64,000 nucleotides of DNA, taken from NCBI GenBank assembly GCA_963930955.1, contig OZ006967.1, positions 1,550,001 through 1,614,000 of the forward strand, in the 5' to 3' direction. The notes beneath the pieces were generated by a model. That model made no database searches and was not told where the DNA came from. It saw nothing but the letters and a program-made list of their open reading frames with translations. The position numbers and the translations under genes were made by a program. The DNA comes from Scatomonas sp963930955 (GTDB taxonomy: Bacteria; Bacillota; Clostridia; Lachnospirales; Lachnospiraceae). Each line of letters starts with the position of its first letter. Position 1 is the first letter of the stretch. This document shows positions 26,110 to 34,224 of the stretch, one piece after another.

Positions 26110-26155
26110 CTGCCGGGTATCTGTATGCAAATACGTACCCGGCAGCATGATTTTT
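26110..26155 (+). terminator. Terminator of the GlpAB-like operon
   Basis: Arms CTGCCGGGTA (26110-26119) and TACCCGGCAG (26136-26145), then CATGATTTTT. Confidence 0.75.
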
Positions 26156-26158
26156 GGC

Positions 26159-26187
26159 TTGATTTTTTTGAGGTTTCAGCTTATAAT
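26159..26187 (+). promoter_or_regulatory. Promoter of tRNA-Gly
   Basis: TTGATT (26159-26164), 17 bp spacer, perfect TATAAT (26182-26187), 9 bp before the tRNA 5' end. Confidence 0.75.
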
Positions 26188-26196
26188 AATTGACAT

Positions 26197-26267
26197 GCAG
26201 ATATAGTTCATCGGTAGAACGCTAGCTTCCCAAGCTGGAGAGACGGGTTCGATTCCCGCTATCTGCT
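26197..26267 (+). tRNA. tRNA-Gly (anticodon CCC)
   Basis: A 71-nt cloverleaf: acceptor GCAGATA pairs perfectly with TATCTGC, the anticodon loop TTCCCAA gives CCC (reads GGG), and GGTTCGATT is the T loop. The discriminator is U and CCA is not encoded. A terminator follows. Confidence 0.95.
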
Positions 26268-26277
26268 TTTTCTTATG

Positions 26278-26314
26278 CCCGGAGGTGCCAAGGAGAGGCG
26301 CTTCCGGGTTTTTT
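26278..26314 (+). terminator. Terminator of tRNA-Gly
   Basis: Stem CCCGGA/TCCGGG with an inner GTGCC/GGCGC extension, then TTTTTT (26309-26314). Confidence 0.8.
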
Positions 26315-26340
26315 CTGTACTACAAGCCCGGAAGAAAGCA

Positions 26341-27321
26341 TCAGCTTTTTTTATAAGGATTATATGCATCCCGATGCTTGAAATACAGATCCATCATGGC
26401 GCCGGTCAATTCCGGTCTGGAAGTGGCAGGCGTATAGATCAGAGCATCTCTGGGCCCCAGAATCTGAAGCTGGCGCATGCCGTCTTCGATGGCATCTTCT
26501 ACGGTGGCCTGGGGGCTGTCAAGAACCTGAGCGTTGATGGACATCAGGAAAAGCATTTTTCCGCCCATTTTTTCGGCTGCGGCCAGGGGATCATTGTAGG
26601 GATAAAACAGGCCCAGAAGCATCTGCGCCCCCATATCATAAATATCCTCCAGCAGAGCTTCGATTCTGCCGCAGCTGTGGTGGCAGCGGATGATGCCGTT
26701 TTCCCGCATAGCATCGTAAACCTGTTTCTCGTAGGGTTTGATAAATTCGCAGAACATCTCCCGGGACATAAATTCGCTCCGCTGATGGCCAAAATCATCC
26801 AGGTTAATTATAATATCCGGATGATAGTGTTCTTTAATCAGGGGGATCATTTTCACCCGGAAATCCGTGATGGCCTGCATCAGTTCTTTGAAAGCTTTCG
26901 GTTCTGTATACATAGATTCCAGAGCGGTCTGAAAACCTACCAGAGCGTGGAGACGCTCCCAGGGACCGCTTTCCCAGAAGAACATGGAAAGCTTGTTTTC
27001 CCGGTCCAGTTTTTCGCAGACGGCTTTTGCCGGCGTCCAGTCAATGGATTCCAGATCCGGAAATTTTACCTGTTCCCTCCATCTGGTGATATCCGTACAG
27101 GGTTCTCTGCCCGGCAGAGGGCTGGCGCCGCCGATATCCGCTTCATATTCCCACCAGCAGCCCCAATAATCATAACCGCTGCCGCACTGTCCCAGGGCAT
27201 AGGGGGGACGTTCCCGGACCACGTCTGTGGCCATGATCATTTCAAAATCCGCCATACTGGGAATGTATTCCGCTTTTCCGTCATGGGCGATGGCGTGAAG
27301 GGCATTTTCGCGTCCTGTCAT
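26341..27321 (-). CDS. Uroporphyrinogen decarboxylase (URO-D) family protein, methyltransferase-like
   Basis: A 326-residue TIM-barrel protein of the URO-D superfamily. The RCHHSCGRIEALL segment supplies a His/Cys pair as used for zinc in corrinoid methyltransferases of the MtaA/CmuA type, so it is more likely a methyltransferase than a haem enzyme; no other haem gene is nearby. Two Met codons compete: the AGGAGG site is 2 bases from ATG 27327 but 8 from ATG 27321, so I choose the latter. It is divergent from a LysR regulator, which probably controls it. No corrinoid protein gene is adjacent. Confidence 0.78.
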   Translation of the reverse strand: MTGRENALHAIAHDGKAEYIPSMADFEMIMATDVVRERPPYALGQCGSGYDYWGCWWEYEADIGGASPLPGREPCTDITRWREQVKFPDLESIDWTPAKAVCEKLDRENKLSMFFWESGPWERLHALVGFQTALESMYTEPKAFKELMQAITDFRVKMIPLIKEHYHPDIIINLDDFGHQRSEFMSREMFCEFIKPYEKQVYDAMRENGIIRCHHSCGRIEALLEDIYDMGAQMLLGLFYPYNDPLAAAEKMGGKMLFLMSINAQVLDSPQATVEDAIEDGMRQLQILGPRDALIYTPATSRPELTGAMMDLYFKHRDAYNPYKKS

Positions 27322-27393
27322 ATGCATTACCTCCTTTTACTTTATTGTTTCGATTATGATTTTAATTTAGCACAGGAATTCTCTGGCTTACAG

Positions 27394-27452
27394 CCGGCAA
27401 AAATGAGAATGGACGTTTCCAAACTGGAAACGTCCATTCTCATTTTTGCCGG
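27394..27452. repeat. Perfect 27-bp inverted repeat in the URO-D/LysR intergenic region
   Basis: Left arm 27394-27420 (CCGGCAAAAATGAG... ending GGACGTTTCC) and right arm 27426-27452 are exact reverse complements around the loop AAACT. It lies about 73 bp from the URO-D start and 78 bp from the LysR start, upstream of the LysR promoter. It could be an operator, a boundary terminator or a remnant of a miniature element. Confidence 0.9.
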
Positions 27453-27478
27453 GTTGCAATTCTTCCTTTCGTAAACCG

Positions 27479-27506
27479 TTGCAAAATGGGACCAGTAAGA
27501 TATAAT
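27479..27506 (+). promoter_or_regulatory. Promoter of the LysR gene
   Basis: TTGCAA (27479-27484), 16 bp spacer, TATAAT (27501-27506), 23 bp before the start codon. GTTGCAA is repeated 27 bp upstream. Confidence 0.65.
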
Positions 27507-27529
27507 GAAAAGAAAATGGAGGGACAGGA

Positions 27530-28444
27530 ATGATCCCATATGATCTGCAGGGCATCACTCTGCGACAGATTGAAATTTTCTTTAAATGCGCGGAATTGCA
27601 GAATTTTACAAAGGCGGCTGCGGAACTTCATGTAACTCCGGGCATGATCAGCAAAAAGATTGCGGATCTGGAGGCTGTTTTGAATTTTTCGCTGTTTTTC
27701 CGTCAGAAAAACCGCGTAGCGCTGACAGAAGAAGGGAAATCCCTGTATGCCGCATGGCGCCAGCCCGTCGAGGCCATGACGAGCCGGGCGGAGGATATTA
27801 AAGAGTACAGCAAGCAAAACCGGACGATTAATTTTTTCCTTTGGAGAAGTACAAATCCTGAGCGGTATTTTGTTCCCCTGATGAACGCGATTTTGGCGGA
27901 GGAAGATGTTCTTTTCCGCATTATTTCCAGCGAAGATCCCTGCAGTCTGGACGATATAGCATCCGGAAAACTGGATATTGCCTTTATGCCCAAATTTATG
28001 GAAAGAGGTGTACGGGAAATGGAAAGCCTGGATAGTTTCCTGGCGCTGCCCTCCCCTTTGTATGCCGCTTTGTCAGAGAATAATCCTCTGTCAGAGAAAA
28101 AAGTTCTTCTGATGGAAGACCTGCAGGGGGTAAATTTACTAAGCTATGAAGGGATGGTACCCTGGTATACGGAAATGGTCCGGGAACTTTGTCTGGAACA
28201 CGGCTTTTCCGCCCGGTTAAAAACCGTTGAAAAACAGGTTTTCAGTACAAATTATCTTCACATGGATAAAAACGCAGCGCTGATTACGGATAAATACTTT
28301 CACGCTTTTCGAAGTAATGCGGTGGAATACCGGGAACTGCAGAACACAGAAAGCGGTCTTCTGATGATCTACAGAAAAAATGTTCCGGCCCATGTGAGGC
28401 ATTTGCTGGAATTTGCCTGGAATTTCTACAAAGAATTTCGCTGA
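27530..28444 (+). CDS. LysR family transcriptional regulator
   Basis: A 304-residue LysR-type regulator. The winged helix-turn-helix occupies residues about 9-68 (TLRQIEIFFKCAELQNFTKAA, then VTPGMISKKIADLE), and the rest is a periplasmic-binding-protein-like effector domain. The recognition helix reads TPGMISKKI where most LysR proteins have TQPAVSRQI-like sequence. LysR proteins usually control the divergent neighbour, here the URO-D family gene, with the shared palindromic region as candidate target. The effector is unknown. It converges on pdaA with a 21-bp gap and no visible terminator. Confidence 0.9.
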   Translation: MIPYDLQGITLRQIEIFFKCAELQNFTKAAAELHVTPGMISKKIADLEAVLNFSLFFRQKNRVALTEEGKSLYAAWRQPVEAMTSRAEDIKEYSKQNRTINFFLWRSTNPERYFVPLMNAILAEEDVLFRIISSEDPCSLDDIASGKLDIAFMPKFMERGVREMESLDSFLALPSPLYAALSENNPLSEKKVLLMEDLQGVNLLSYEGMVPWYTEMVRELCLEHGFSARLKTVEKQVFSTNYLHMDKNAALITDKYFHAFRSNAVEYRELQNTESGLLMIYRKNVPAHVRHLLEFAWNFYKEFR

Positions 28445-28465
28445 AAAGGTTTTCTGTGAAAAAAT

Positions 28466-29284
28466 TTATGCCTGAACCAGCTGATCCAGGGAACCGAAGC
28501 GGTAGCCCATTTCTTCCCAGCGTGTCAGCAGCTCATCCAGGATCTCCGCATTGGTGGAGGAGGTGCTGTGCAGAAGGACGATGGCGCCTGGATGAATGCG
28601 GCCCAGAAGTTTTTCAAAGGCCTCCTCTTTCGTGGGCTGATCGTCCTGGAGCCAGTCGACGTAGGCCAGGCTCCAGAAAAATGTTTTGTATCCCAGATCC
28701 CGGGCCATTTCCAGATTGGAGGTGCTGTATTTTCCCTGGGGCGGCCGGTAGTATTTTTTCATGGATTCACCGGTGAGATCCTGGTACAGTGTCTCTACCT
28801 GAGACAATTCTTTCTGAAAGGCCTCTGCAGTGGAAATCTGAGACATATCCGGATGACTGTAGGTGTGGTTGGCTACAATGTGGCCTTCCGCAACCATGCG
28901 TTTTACCAGGTCCGGGGCGGAAGAGAGGAAATTTCCTACCACAAAAAAGGCTGCGGGAGCCTGATGTTTTTTCAGAGCGTCCAGAATGGGAGCGGTGCAG
29001 CCGTTTTCATAACCGGCATCGAAGGTTAGATAAAGAATCTTTTCCTGGGTATCCTGGGCGTACCAGGCATGGTACTGCTGGAGTTCCTGGAAAGATGCAT
29101 TGGCCACGGGAGGCTGGCCTTCCTCCTGAAAGCTTAAGCCCCAGTTTTCTCCGGAGGGCTGCAGGATGGCGGAGGCCTTCCGGAGTTCCAAAGTTCCCAG
29201 GGCCAATCCCCGGCCGGATAGAAAAGCGGCGGCCAGCAGAAGCAGCAGAAGAAATACTTTTTTTGTTTTATGAATAAAAGCCAT
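28466..29284 (-). CDS. pdaA: PdaA-like polysaccharide deacetylase (spore cortex)
   Basis: A 272-residue exported deacetylase. An N-terminal signal or anchor helix (residues about 9-29) precedes a NodB domain with TFDAGYENG (metal and base Asp), HTYSHPD (metal His pair), RPPQGKYS and a C-terminal VLLH. The sequence follows B. subtilis PdaA closely (KRMVAEGHIVANH, FFWSLAYVDW), the enzyme that deacetylates muramic acid before muramic delta-lactam is formed in the spore cortex. A sigma-E-like promoter lies upstream, consistent with sporulation expression. Confidence 0.88.
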   Translation of the reverse strand: MAFIHKTKKVFLLLLLLAAAFLSGRGLALGTLELRKASAILQPSGENWGLSFQEEGQPPVANASFQELQQYHAWYAQDTQEKILYLTFDAGYENGCTAPILDALKKHQAPAAFFVVGNFLSSAPDLVKRMVAEGHIVANHTYSHPDMSQISTAEAFQKELSQVETLYQDLTGESMKKYYRPPQGKYSTSNLEMARDLGYKTFFWSLAYVDWLQDDQPTKEEAFEKLLGRIHPGAIVLLHSTSSTNAEILDELLTRWEEMGYRFGSLDQLVQA

Positions 29285-29311
29285 AGGTGTGTTCTCCGCA
29301 GATCTTTCTTT

Positions 29312-29340
29312 ACTGTATGCGGAGGCATAAGGGGATATGA
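29312..29340 (-). promoter_or_regulatory. Sigma-E-like promoter of pdaA
   Basis: On the minus strand TCATATC, 14 bp spacer, CATACAGT. The -10 matches CATACANT at every position and the -35 matches KMATATT at six of seven. The predicted start is about 20 bases before the pdaA ATG. Confidence 0.65.
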
Positions 29341-29426
29341 ATGGGAGAAACCGGGAAAGCAGAACATGACCTAAATATTTGAAAAATTAAAATAGTTTAG
29401 AAAAATAAAAAAATTTGAAAAAAGAG

Positions 29427-29455
29427 TTGACTTCTAAAGGGAAAGGTGGTATTAT
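29427..29455 (+). promoter_or_regulatory. Promoter of tRNA-Leu
   Basis: TTGACT (29427-29432), 17 bp spacer, TATTAT (29450-29455) with an extended TG. A 7-bp hairpin TCAGCGG/CCGCTGA (29464-29482) lies between it and the tRNA. Confidence 0.7.
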
Positions 29456-29494
29456 AATCCATGTCAGCGGGAGAGCCGCTGAGAACTGAAGAAA

Positions 29495-29578
29495 GCAGGA
29501 ATGGCGGAATTGGCAGACGCGCAGGCTTCAGGTGCCTGTGGTAGCAATATCGTGCGGGTTCAAGTCCCGCTTCCTGCA
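29495..29578 (+). tRNA. tRNA-Leu (anticodon CAG)
   Basis: An 84-nt class II tRNA: acceptor GCAGGAA pairs with TTCCTGC, the anticodon loop TTCAGGT gives CAG (reads CUG), a long variable arm follows, and GGTTCAAGTCC is the T arm. Discriminator A; CCA is not encoded. Confidence 0.95.
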
Positions 29579-29600
29579 TTCCAATACCTACTACCTGAGG

Positions 29601-29638
29601 GATCTCGAAAACCAGTTGAATGGGTTTCGGGATTTTTT
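29601..29638 (+). terminator. Terminator of tRNA-Leu
   Basis: Imperfect arms GATCTCGAAAACC and GGGTTTCGGGAT, then TTTTTT and further T-rich sequence. Confidence 0.7.
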
Positions 29639-29694
29639 GTTTTTCCGTTTTTTCACGGGATACAGATGCAAGAAGAGGGAGGAAGGAAAACGGA

Positions 29695-29743
29695 CAAAAA
29701 ATGCGGGTGCCCCAAAAATCAGAAAGATTTAAGGGACACCCGC
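29695..29743 (-). terminator. Terminator of the giant activase gene
   Basis: On the minus strand GCGGGTG...CACCCGC encloses inner arms AAATC/GATTT and is followed by ATTTTTTG. It is 46 bp after the stop codon of the activase gene. Confidence 0.85.
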
Positions 29744-29788
29744 ACTGCGTAAATGCAGTTATTTTTCTGGCGGCTGAAATCCGCCTTT

Positions 29789-32700
29789 TTATCGTCCGTT
29801 TCCGTGAAGATTCTTCACAGCTGTGGAGAGCATGAGCTTGATCCGGTTCAGCTGGTTCACCTCAGAGGCACCCGGGTCGTAGTCTACGGCCACGATGTTA
29901 GCCTTGGGATATTCCTTGCGGATGGCTTTGATTACGCCCTTTCCTACAATGTGGTTGGGCAGGCAGGCGAAAGGCTGGATGCACACAATGTTCATAACAC
30001 CCCCATGGATCAGTTCCATCATTTCTCCGGTAAGGAACCAGCCCTCGCCGGTCTGGTTGCCCACAGATACAATGGGAGAAGCGTATTTCGCCAGTTCCCG
30101 GATATCTGCCGGCGGGGTAAAGTGAACACTTTTGGCGAATTCTTTAGCAGCGGCGCTGCGCAGCCAGTTAATGGCTTTGATACCCAGATTGCAGAGAGCG
30201 GCCGTAGACTTTTTCATGCCCAGATGTTCTGCCTTGAAATTGGCGTTGTAGAAGCTGTACATGAAGAAATCGATCAGGTCCGGACACACGGCCTCGGCCC
30301 CTTCCCGCTCCAGCAGTTCCGCCAGATGGTTATTGGCTGCCGGCATGAATTTCACCAGAATCTCGCCTACAATGCCTACCCGGGGTTTCTTCTGGTCGGT
30401 GATGGGAAGCCGGTCAAAATCCCGGATCATGGTACGGCAGATCTGTTTATATTTTTTAAAGGAGAGCTTCGGTCCGCTGACAAAGGAAATGCAGATCTTT
30501 TCCCATTTTCTATGTAAGCGGTTGGCGGATCCCTTTACTTTTTCGTAGGGCCGCATCCGATACAGGCATTTCATGAGGATGTCTCCAAATACGGCTCCGA
30601 AGACCGCCCGCAGAGCCAGCCGGGGAGTGAGCTTAAAGCCGGGATTGCTCTCCAGTCCGCTCAGGTTCAGGGAGATTACGGGGACGTATTCCATCCCTAC
30701 TTTTTTCAGAGCCCGTCGGATAAAACCGATATAGTTGGAAGCCCGGCAGCCCCCACCGGTCTGAGTCATGATCACTGCGGTTTTGTGCGTGTCATATTTC
30801 CCGGACAGCAGAGCCTGCATGATCTGGCCTACCACCATGAGAGAGGGATAGCAGGCATCGTTATTAACATACTTCAGGCCTACGTCCACGGCATCCTTAT
30901 TGTCGTTGCCCAGGATCTCCAGATGATAACCCTCGGAATTAAAGGCCGGTTCCAGGATGTTGAAGTGGATAGGGGACATCTGGGGACAGAGGATGGTGTA
31001 ATCCTTCCGCATTTCCTCGGTAAATACCACTTTTTCTATGGAAGAAGGATGCAGATCCCGTTTCTCGGGATTTTTCTCTCTGGCCCGCAGAGCCGCCAGC
31101 AGAGAGCGGACCCGGATCCTGGCGGCGCCCAGATTGTTGACTTCATCGATCTTCAGGCAGGTATAGATCTTTCCGCTGCCGGTGAGAATTTCATATACCT
31201 GATCTGTGGTAACGGCGTCCAGGCCGCAGCCGAAGGAGTTCAGCTGGATCAGATCCAGGTCCTCCCTGGTTTTTACATAGTTGGCGGCGGCGTACAGCCG
31301 GGTGTGGTACATCCACTGGTCGTTGACCCGCAGGGGGCGCTCCAGAGGAGCCAGATGGGACACGGAATCCTCAGTAAGCACGGCGATATCATAGGAATTG
31401 ATCATGTCCGGAATGCCGTGGTGGATCTCCGGGTCGATATGGTAGGGACGGCCGGCCAGAACAATGCCCCGGTGTCCGGTTTCCTCCATCCACTTCAGGG
31501 TTTCCTCGCCTTTCGCTTCTATATCCTTCCGCATAGCGGCCATTTCCTCCCAGCCGGCATGGCAGGCTTCCCGGATCTCCTCCTCGGGGATCTGGGGAAA
31601 GACTTTTACCAGCTCGTCTGCCAGAATTTTCTCGCTGGTGAGAGCCAGGAAGGGGTTCATAAAACGGATGTCCGGATCGCTTAATTCATCCACGTTGTTC
31701 TTGATATTTTCCGCGTAGGAGGTGACGATGGGGCAGTTGTAATGGTTGACAGCCCCGGGATCTTCGTTCCTCTCGTAGGGGATGCAGGGATAGAAGAGAA
31801 ACTTCACACCCTGCTTCAGCAGCCAGCTGACATGGCCGTGGGCCAGTTTGGCCGGATAGCATTCGGACTCGCTGGGGATAGACTCAATGCCCAGCTCGTA
31901 GATCTTTCTGGTGGAAACCGGGGAGAGCACTACCTGATACCCCAGTTTGGTGAAGAAAGTGAACCACAGAGGATAGTTTTCGTACATGTTCAGGACTCTG
32001 GGGATACCCACTTTGCCCCGGGGAGCTTCGTCCTCGGTGAGAGGCGTGTAGCCGAAGAGCTTTTTCATTTTATACTCAAACAGGTTAGGAATGTGGTTGG
32101 CATTCTTCTCCTTGCCGATGCCCCGCTCGCAGCGGTTGCCGCTGATGTACTGGCGGCCGCCGGAAAACCGGTTGATGGTCAGACGGCAGTTATTGGTACA
32201 GCCCTTGCAGTTGGCCATTTTTGTAGAATACTGCAGGGTGTTGATTTTCTCAATGGGCAGCATGGAGGTTTCTTTGCCCTCGTAGCGATCTCTGGCAATG
32301 AGAGCTGCGCCGAAAGCACCCATAATGCCGGCAATGTCCGGACGGATGGCCTGGCAGTCGGCGATGCGCTCGAAGCTGCGGAGCACCGCGTCATTGTAGA
32401 AGGTACCGCCCTGGACTACGATATGGTTCCCCAGCTCTTTGGCGTCGGAAACCTTGATCACCTTGTAAAGGGCATTTTTGATGACGGAGTAGGCCAGTCC
32501 GGCGGAGATGTCCGCTACAGTAGCCCCCTCCTTCTGGGCCTGCTTTACCTTGGAGTTCATGAACACCGTGCAGCGGGTGCCCAGGTCAATGGGATGCTCC
32601 GCGAACAGAGCCTCTCTTGCGAAGTCCTGGACACTGTAGTTCAGAGACTGGGCAAAGTTTTCAATAAAGGAACCGCAGCCGGAGGAGCAGGCCTCGTTCA

Positions 32701-34024
32701 GGAGAACGCTGTCCACGGCGTGATCCTTGATCTTGATGCATTTCATATCCTGGCCGCCGATATCCAGAATGCAGTCCACCTCCGGGTCGAAGAAAGCGGC
32801 GGCAGTGTAATGGGCGATGGTTTCCACCTCTCCTTCGTCCAGCATCAGTGCGGCTTTGATCAGAGCCTCCCCGTAGCCGGTGGAGCAGGAATAGGCAATA
32901 TGGGCGGAATCCGGCATCTGCGCGTAAATTTCCTGAATAGCCCGGATGGAAGTGGCCAGGGGGTTGCCCTGGTTGTTGCTGTAGAAAGAATACAGCAGGG
33001 AACCGTCCTCTCCTACAACCGCCGCTTTGGTGGTGGTAGAGCCGGCATCAATGCCCAGATAACAGTTGCCCTCGTAAGTGGAAAAATCCGCGGTAGCTAC
33101 GTTGTTGACGCTCTGGCGTTCCAGGAAAGCATCGTATTCTTCCCGGGAGGCAAAGAGAGGCTCCATGCGGGCTACCTCGAAATCAATGGCCACACCGGAG
33201 CGAAGCTTTTCCGCCAGGGCTTTCAGGGACACGCTGCCTTCCGGAGCGGCGTTCATGGCGGAGCCGATAGCCGCGAACAGATGGGAGTTGTCGGGCATGA
33301 TGCTGTGCTCCTCGTCCAGCTTCAGAGTGCGGATAAAAGCCTGACGCAGCTCCGAAAGGAAATGCAGAGGGCCTCCCAGAAAGGCAATATGGCCCCGGAT
33401 GGGCTTGCCGCAGGCCAGACCGGAGATGGTCTGGTTTACCACCGCCTGGAAGATGGACACGGCCAGATCCTCCTTGGTGGCTCCGTCGTTGATCAGGGGC
33501 TGGATATCTGTTTTGGCAAACACGCCGCAGCGGGCGGCGATAGGATAAATGGCCTTGTAGTTTTTTGCGTACTCGTTGAGGCCGGTGGCGTCTGTCTGCA
33601 GCAGAGAGGCCATCTGGTCGATAAAGGAACCGGTGCCTCCGGCACAGATGCCGTTCATGCGCTGTTCGATGTTGCCCCCTTCAAAGTAAATGATCTTGGC
33701 GTCCTCGCCGCCCAGTTCAATGGCTACGTCTGTCTGAGGGGCGTAGTGCTGCAGGGCAGTGGAAACGGCGATAACCTCCTGAACAAAGGGGACCTCCAGA
33801 TGGTTGGCCAGAGTCAGGCCGCCGGAGCCGGTGATCACCGGGCTGACAGAGAGCTCTCCCAGCTTTTCGCAGGCCTCGCTAAGAAGGTCCGCCAGGGTCT
33901 CCTGGATATTGGCGTAGTGACGCCTGTAATCAGAAAAAAGCAGATGGTTTTCTGCGTCTAAGATCGCGACTTTTACCGTGGTGGAACCGGTGTCGATTCC
34001 CAGGGTATAGCGTTTATCACTCAT
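29789..34024 (-). CDS. Giant double-activase/2-hydroxyacyl-CoA dehydratase-like protein
   Basis: A 1411-residue cytoplasmic protein. Two ASKHA activase domains come first, at about residues 5-275 (LGIDTGSTTVKVAILD, GGEDAKII, GICAGGTGSFIDQM) and 320-590 (YLGIDAGSTTTKAAVVG, DIGGQDMKCI, EACSSGCGSF). Then come a cysteine cluster (NCKGCTNNC ... GNRCERG, about 605-635), a DUF2229-type region, and a dehydratase-like C-terminal half. The architecture is conserved as a single long protein in many Clostridia, but the reaction is unknown; radical dehydration or reduction driven by ATP is the family expectation. It has its own promoter and terminator and no metabolic partner beside it. Confidence 0.85.
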   Translation of the reverse strand: MSDKRYTLGIDTGSTTVKVAILDAENHLLFSDYRRHYANIQETLADLLSEACEKLGELSVSPVITGSGGLTLANHLEVPFVQEVIAVSTALQHYAPQTDVAIELGGEDAKIIYFEGGNIEQRMNGICAGGTGSFIDQMASLLQTDATGLNEYAKNYKAIYPIAARCGVFAKTDIQPLINDGATKEDLAVSIFQAVVNQTISGLACGKPIRGHIAFLGGPLHFLSELRQAFIRTLKLDEEHSIMPDNSHLFAAIGSAMNAAPEGSVSLKALAEKLRSGVAIDFEVARMEPLFASREEYDAFLERQSVNNVATADFSTYEGNCYLGIDAGSTTTKAAVVGEDGSLLYSFYSNNQGNPLATSIRAIQEIYAQMPDSAHIAYSCSTGYGEALIKAALMLDEGEVETIAHYTAAAFFDPEVDCILDIGGQDMKCIKIKDHAVDSVLLNEACSSGCGSFIENFAQSLNYSVQDFAREALFAEHPIDLGTRCTVFMNSKVKQAQKEGATVADISAGLAYSVIKNALYKVIKVSDAKELGNHIVVQGGTFYNDAVLRSFERIADCQAIRPDIAGIMGAFGAALIARDRYEGKETSMLPIEKINTLQYSTKMANCKGCTNNCRLTINRFSGGRQYISGNRCERGIGKEKNANHIPNLFEYKMKKLFGYTPLTEDEAPRGKVGIPRVLNMYENYPLWFTFFTKLGYQVVLSPVSTRKIYELGIESIPSESECYPAKLAHGHVSWLLKQGVKFLFYPCIPYERNEDPGAVNHYNCPIVTSYAENIKNNVDELSDPDIRFMNPFLALTSEKILADELVKVFPQIPEEEIREACHAGWEEMAAMRKDIEAKGEETLKWMEETGHRGIVLAGRPYHIDPEIHHGIPDMINSYDIAVLTEDSVSHLAPLERPLRVNDQWMYHTRLYAAANYVKTREDLDLIQLNSFGCGLDAVTTDQVYEILTGSGKIYTCLKIDEVNNLGAARIRVRSLLAALRAREKNPEKRDLHPSSIEKVVFTEEMRKDYTILCPQMSPIHFNILEPAFNSEGYHLEILGNDNKDAVDVGLKYVNNDACYPSLMVVGQIMQALLSGKYDTHKTAVIMTQTGGGCRASNYIGFIRRALKKVGMEYVPVISLNLSGLESNPGFKLTPRLALRAVFGAVFGDILMKCLYRMRPYEKVKGSANRLHRKWEKICISFVSGPKLSFKKYKQICRTMIRDFDRLPITDQKKPRVGIVGEILVKFMPAANNHLAELLEREGAEAVCPDLIDFFMYSFYNANFKAEHLGMKKSTAALCNLGIKAINWLRSAAAKEFAKSVHFTPPADIRELAKYASPIVSVGNQTGEGWFLTGEMMELIHGGVMNIVCIQPFACLPNHIVGKGVIKAIRKEYPKANIVAVDYDPGASEVNQLNRIKLMLSTAVKNLHGNGR

Positions 34025-34054
34025 GTAATATTCTCCTCACTTTCGCTTCTTATG

Positions 34055-34083
34055 ATTATACGACAAGATTCGGGCAAATACAA
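34055..34083 (-). promoter_or_regulatory. Promoter of the giant activase gene
   Basis: On the minus strand TTGTAT, 17 bp spacer, perfect TATAAT; the start codon follows about 30 bases later with GAGGAG in front. Confidence 0.7.
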
Positions 34084-34163
34084 TTAGTAAAAATCTCCGC
34101 AAATCTTAAAAGAATATAACCTGGGGCTGTGCCAAATATCTGAAGCTGCGGGGCTTCTTGAGA

Positions 34164-34192
34164 TTGATTTTTGCGGCGGAAACCGCTATACT
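34164..34192 (+). promoter_or_regulatory. Promoter of tgt
   Basis: TTGATT (34164-34169), 17 bp spacer, TATACT (34187-34192), 32 bp before the tgt start. Confidence 0.75.
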
Positions 34193-34224
34193 GTTGCCAG
34201 TGAACAAAACAGAGGAGAAGCAGC

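Noticed and set aside
26197..29578. Genomic island between tRNA-Gly and tRNA-Leu
   Set aside because: No integrase, no direct repeat of either tRNA end, and pdaA is a core sporulation gene; base composition looks ordinary.
29501..29752. Small proteins across the tRNA-Leu region
   Set aside because: The peptide is a translation of the tRNA itself and its terminator.
31742..33961. 739-codon open frame opposite the giant activase
   Set aside because: A shadow of the real minus-strand gene; the translation is low in recognisable domains and has no promoter or ribosome site.
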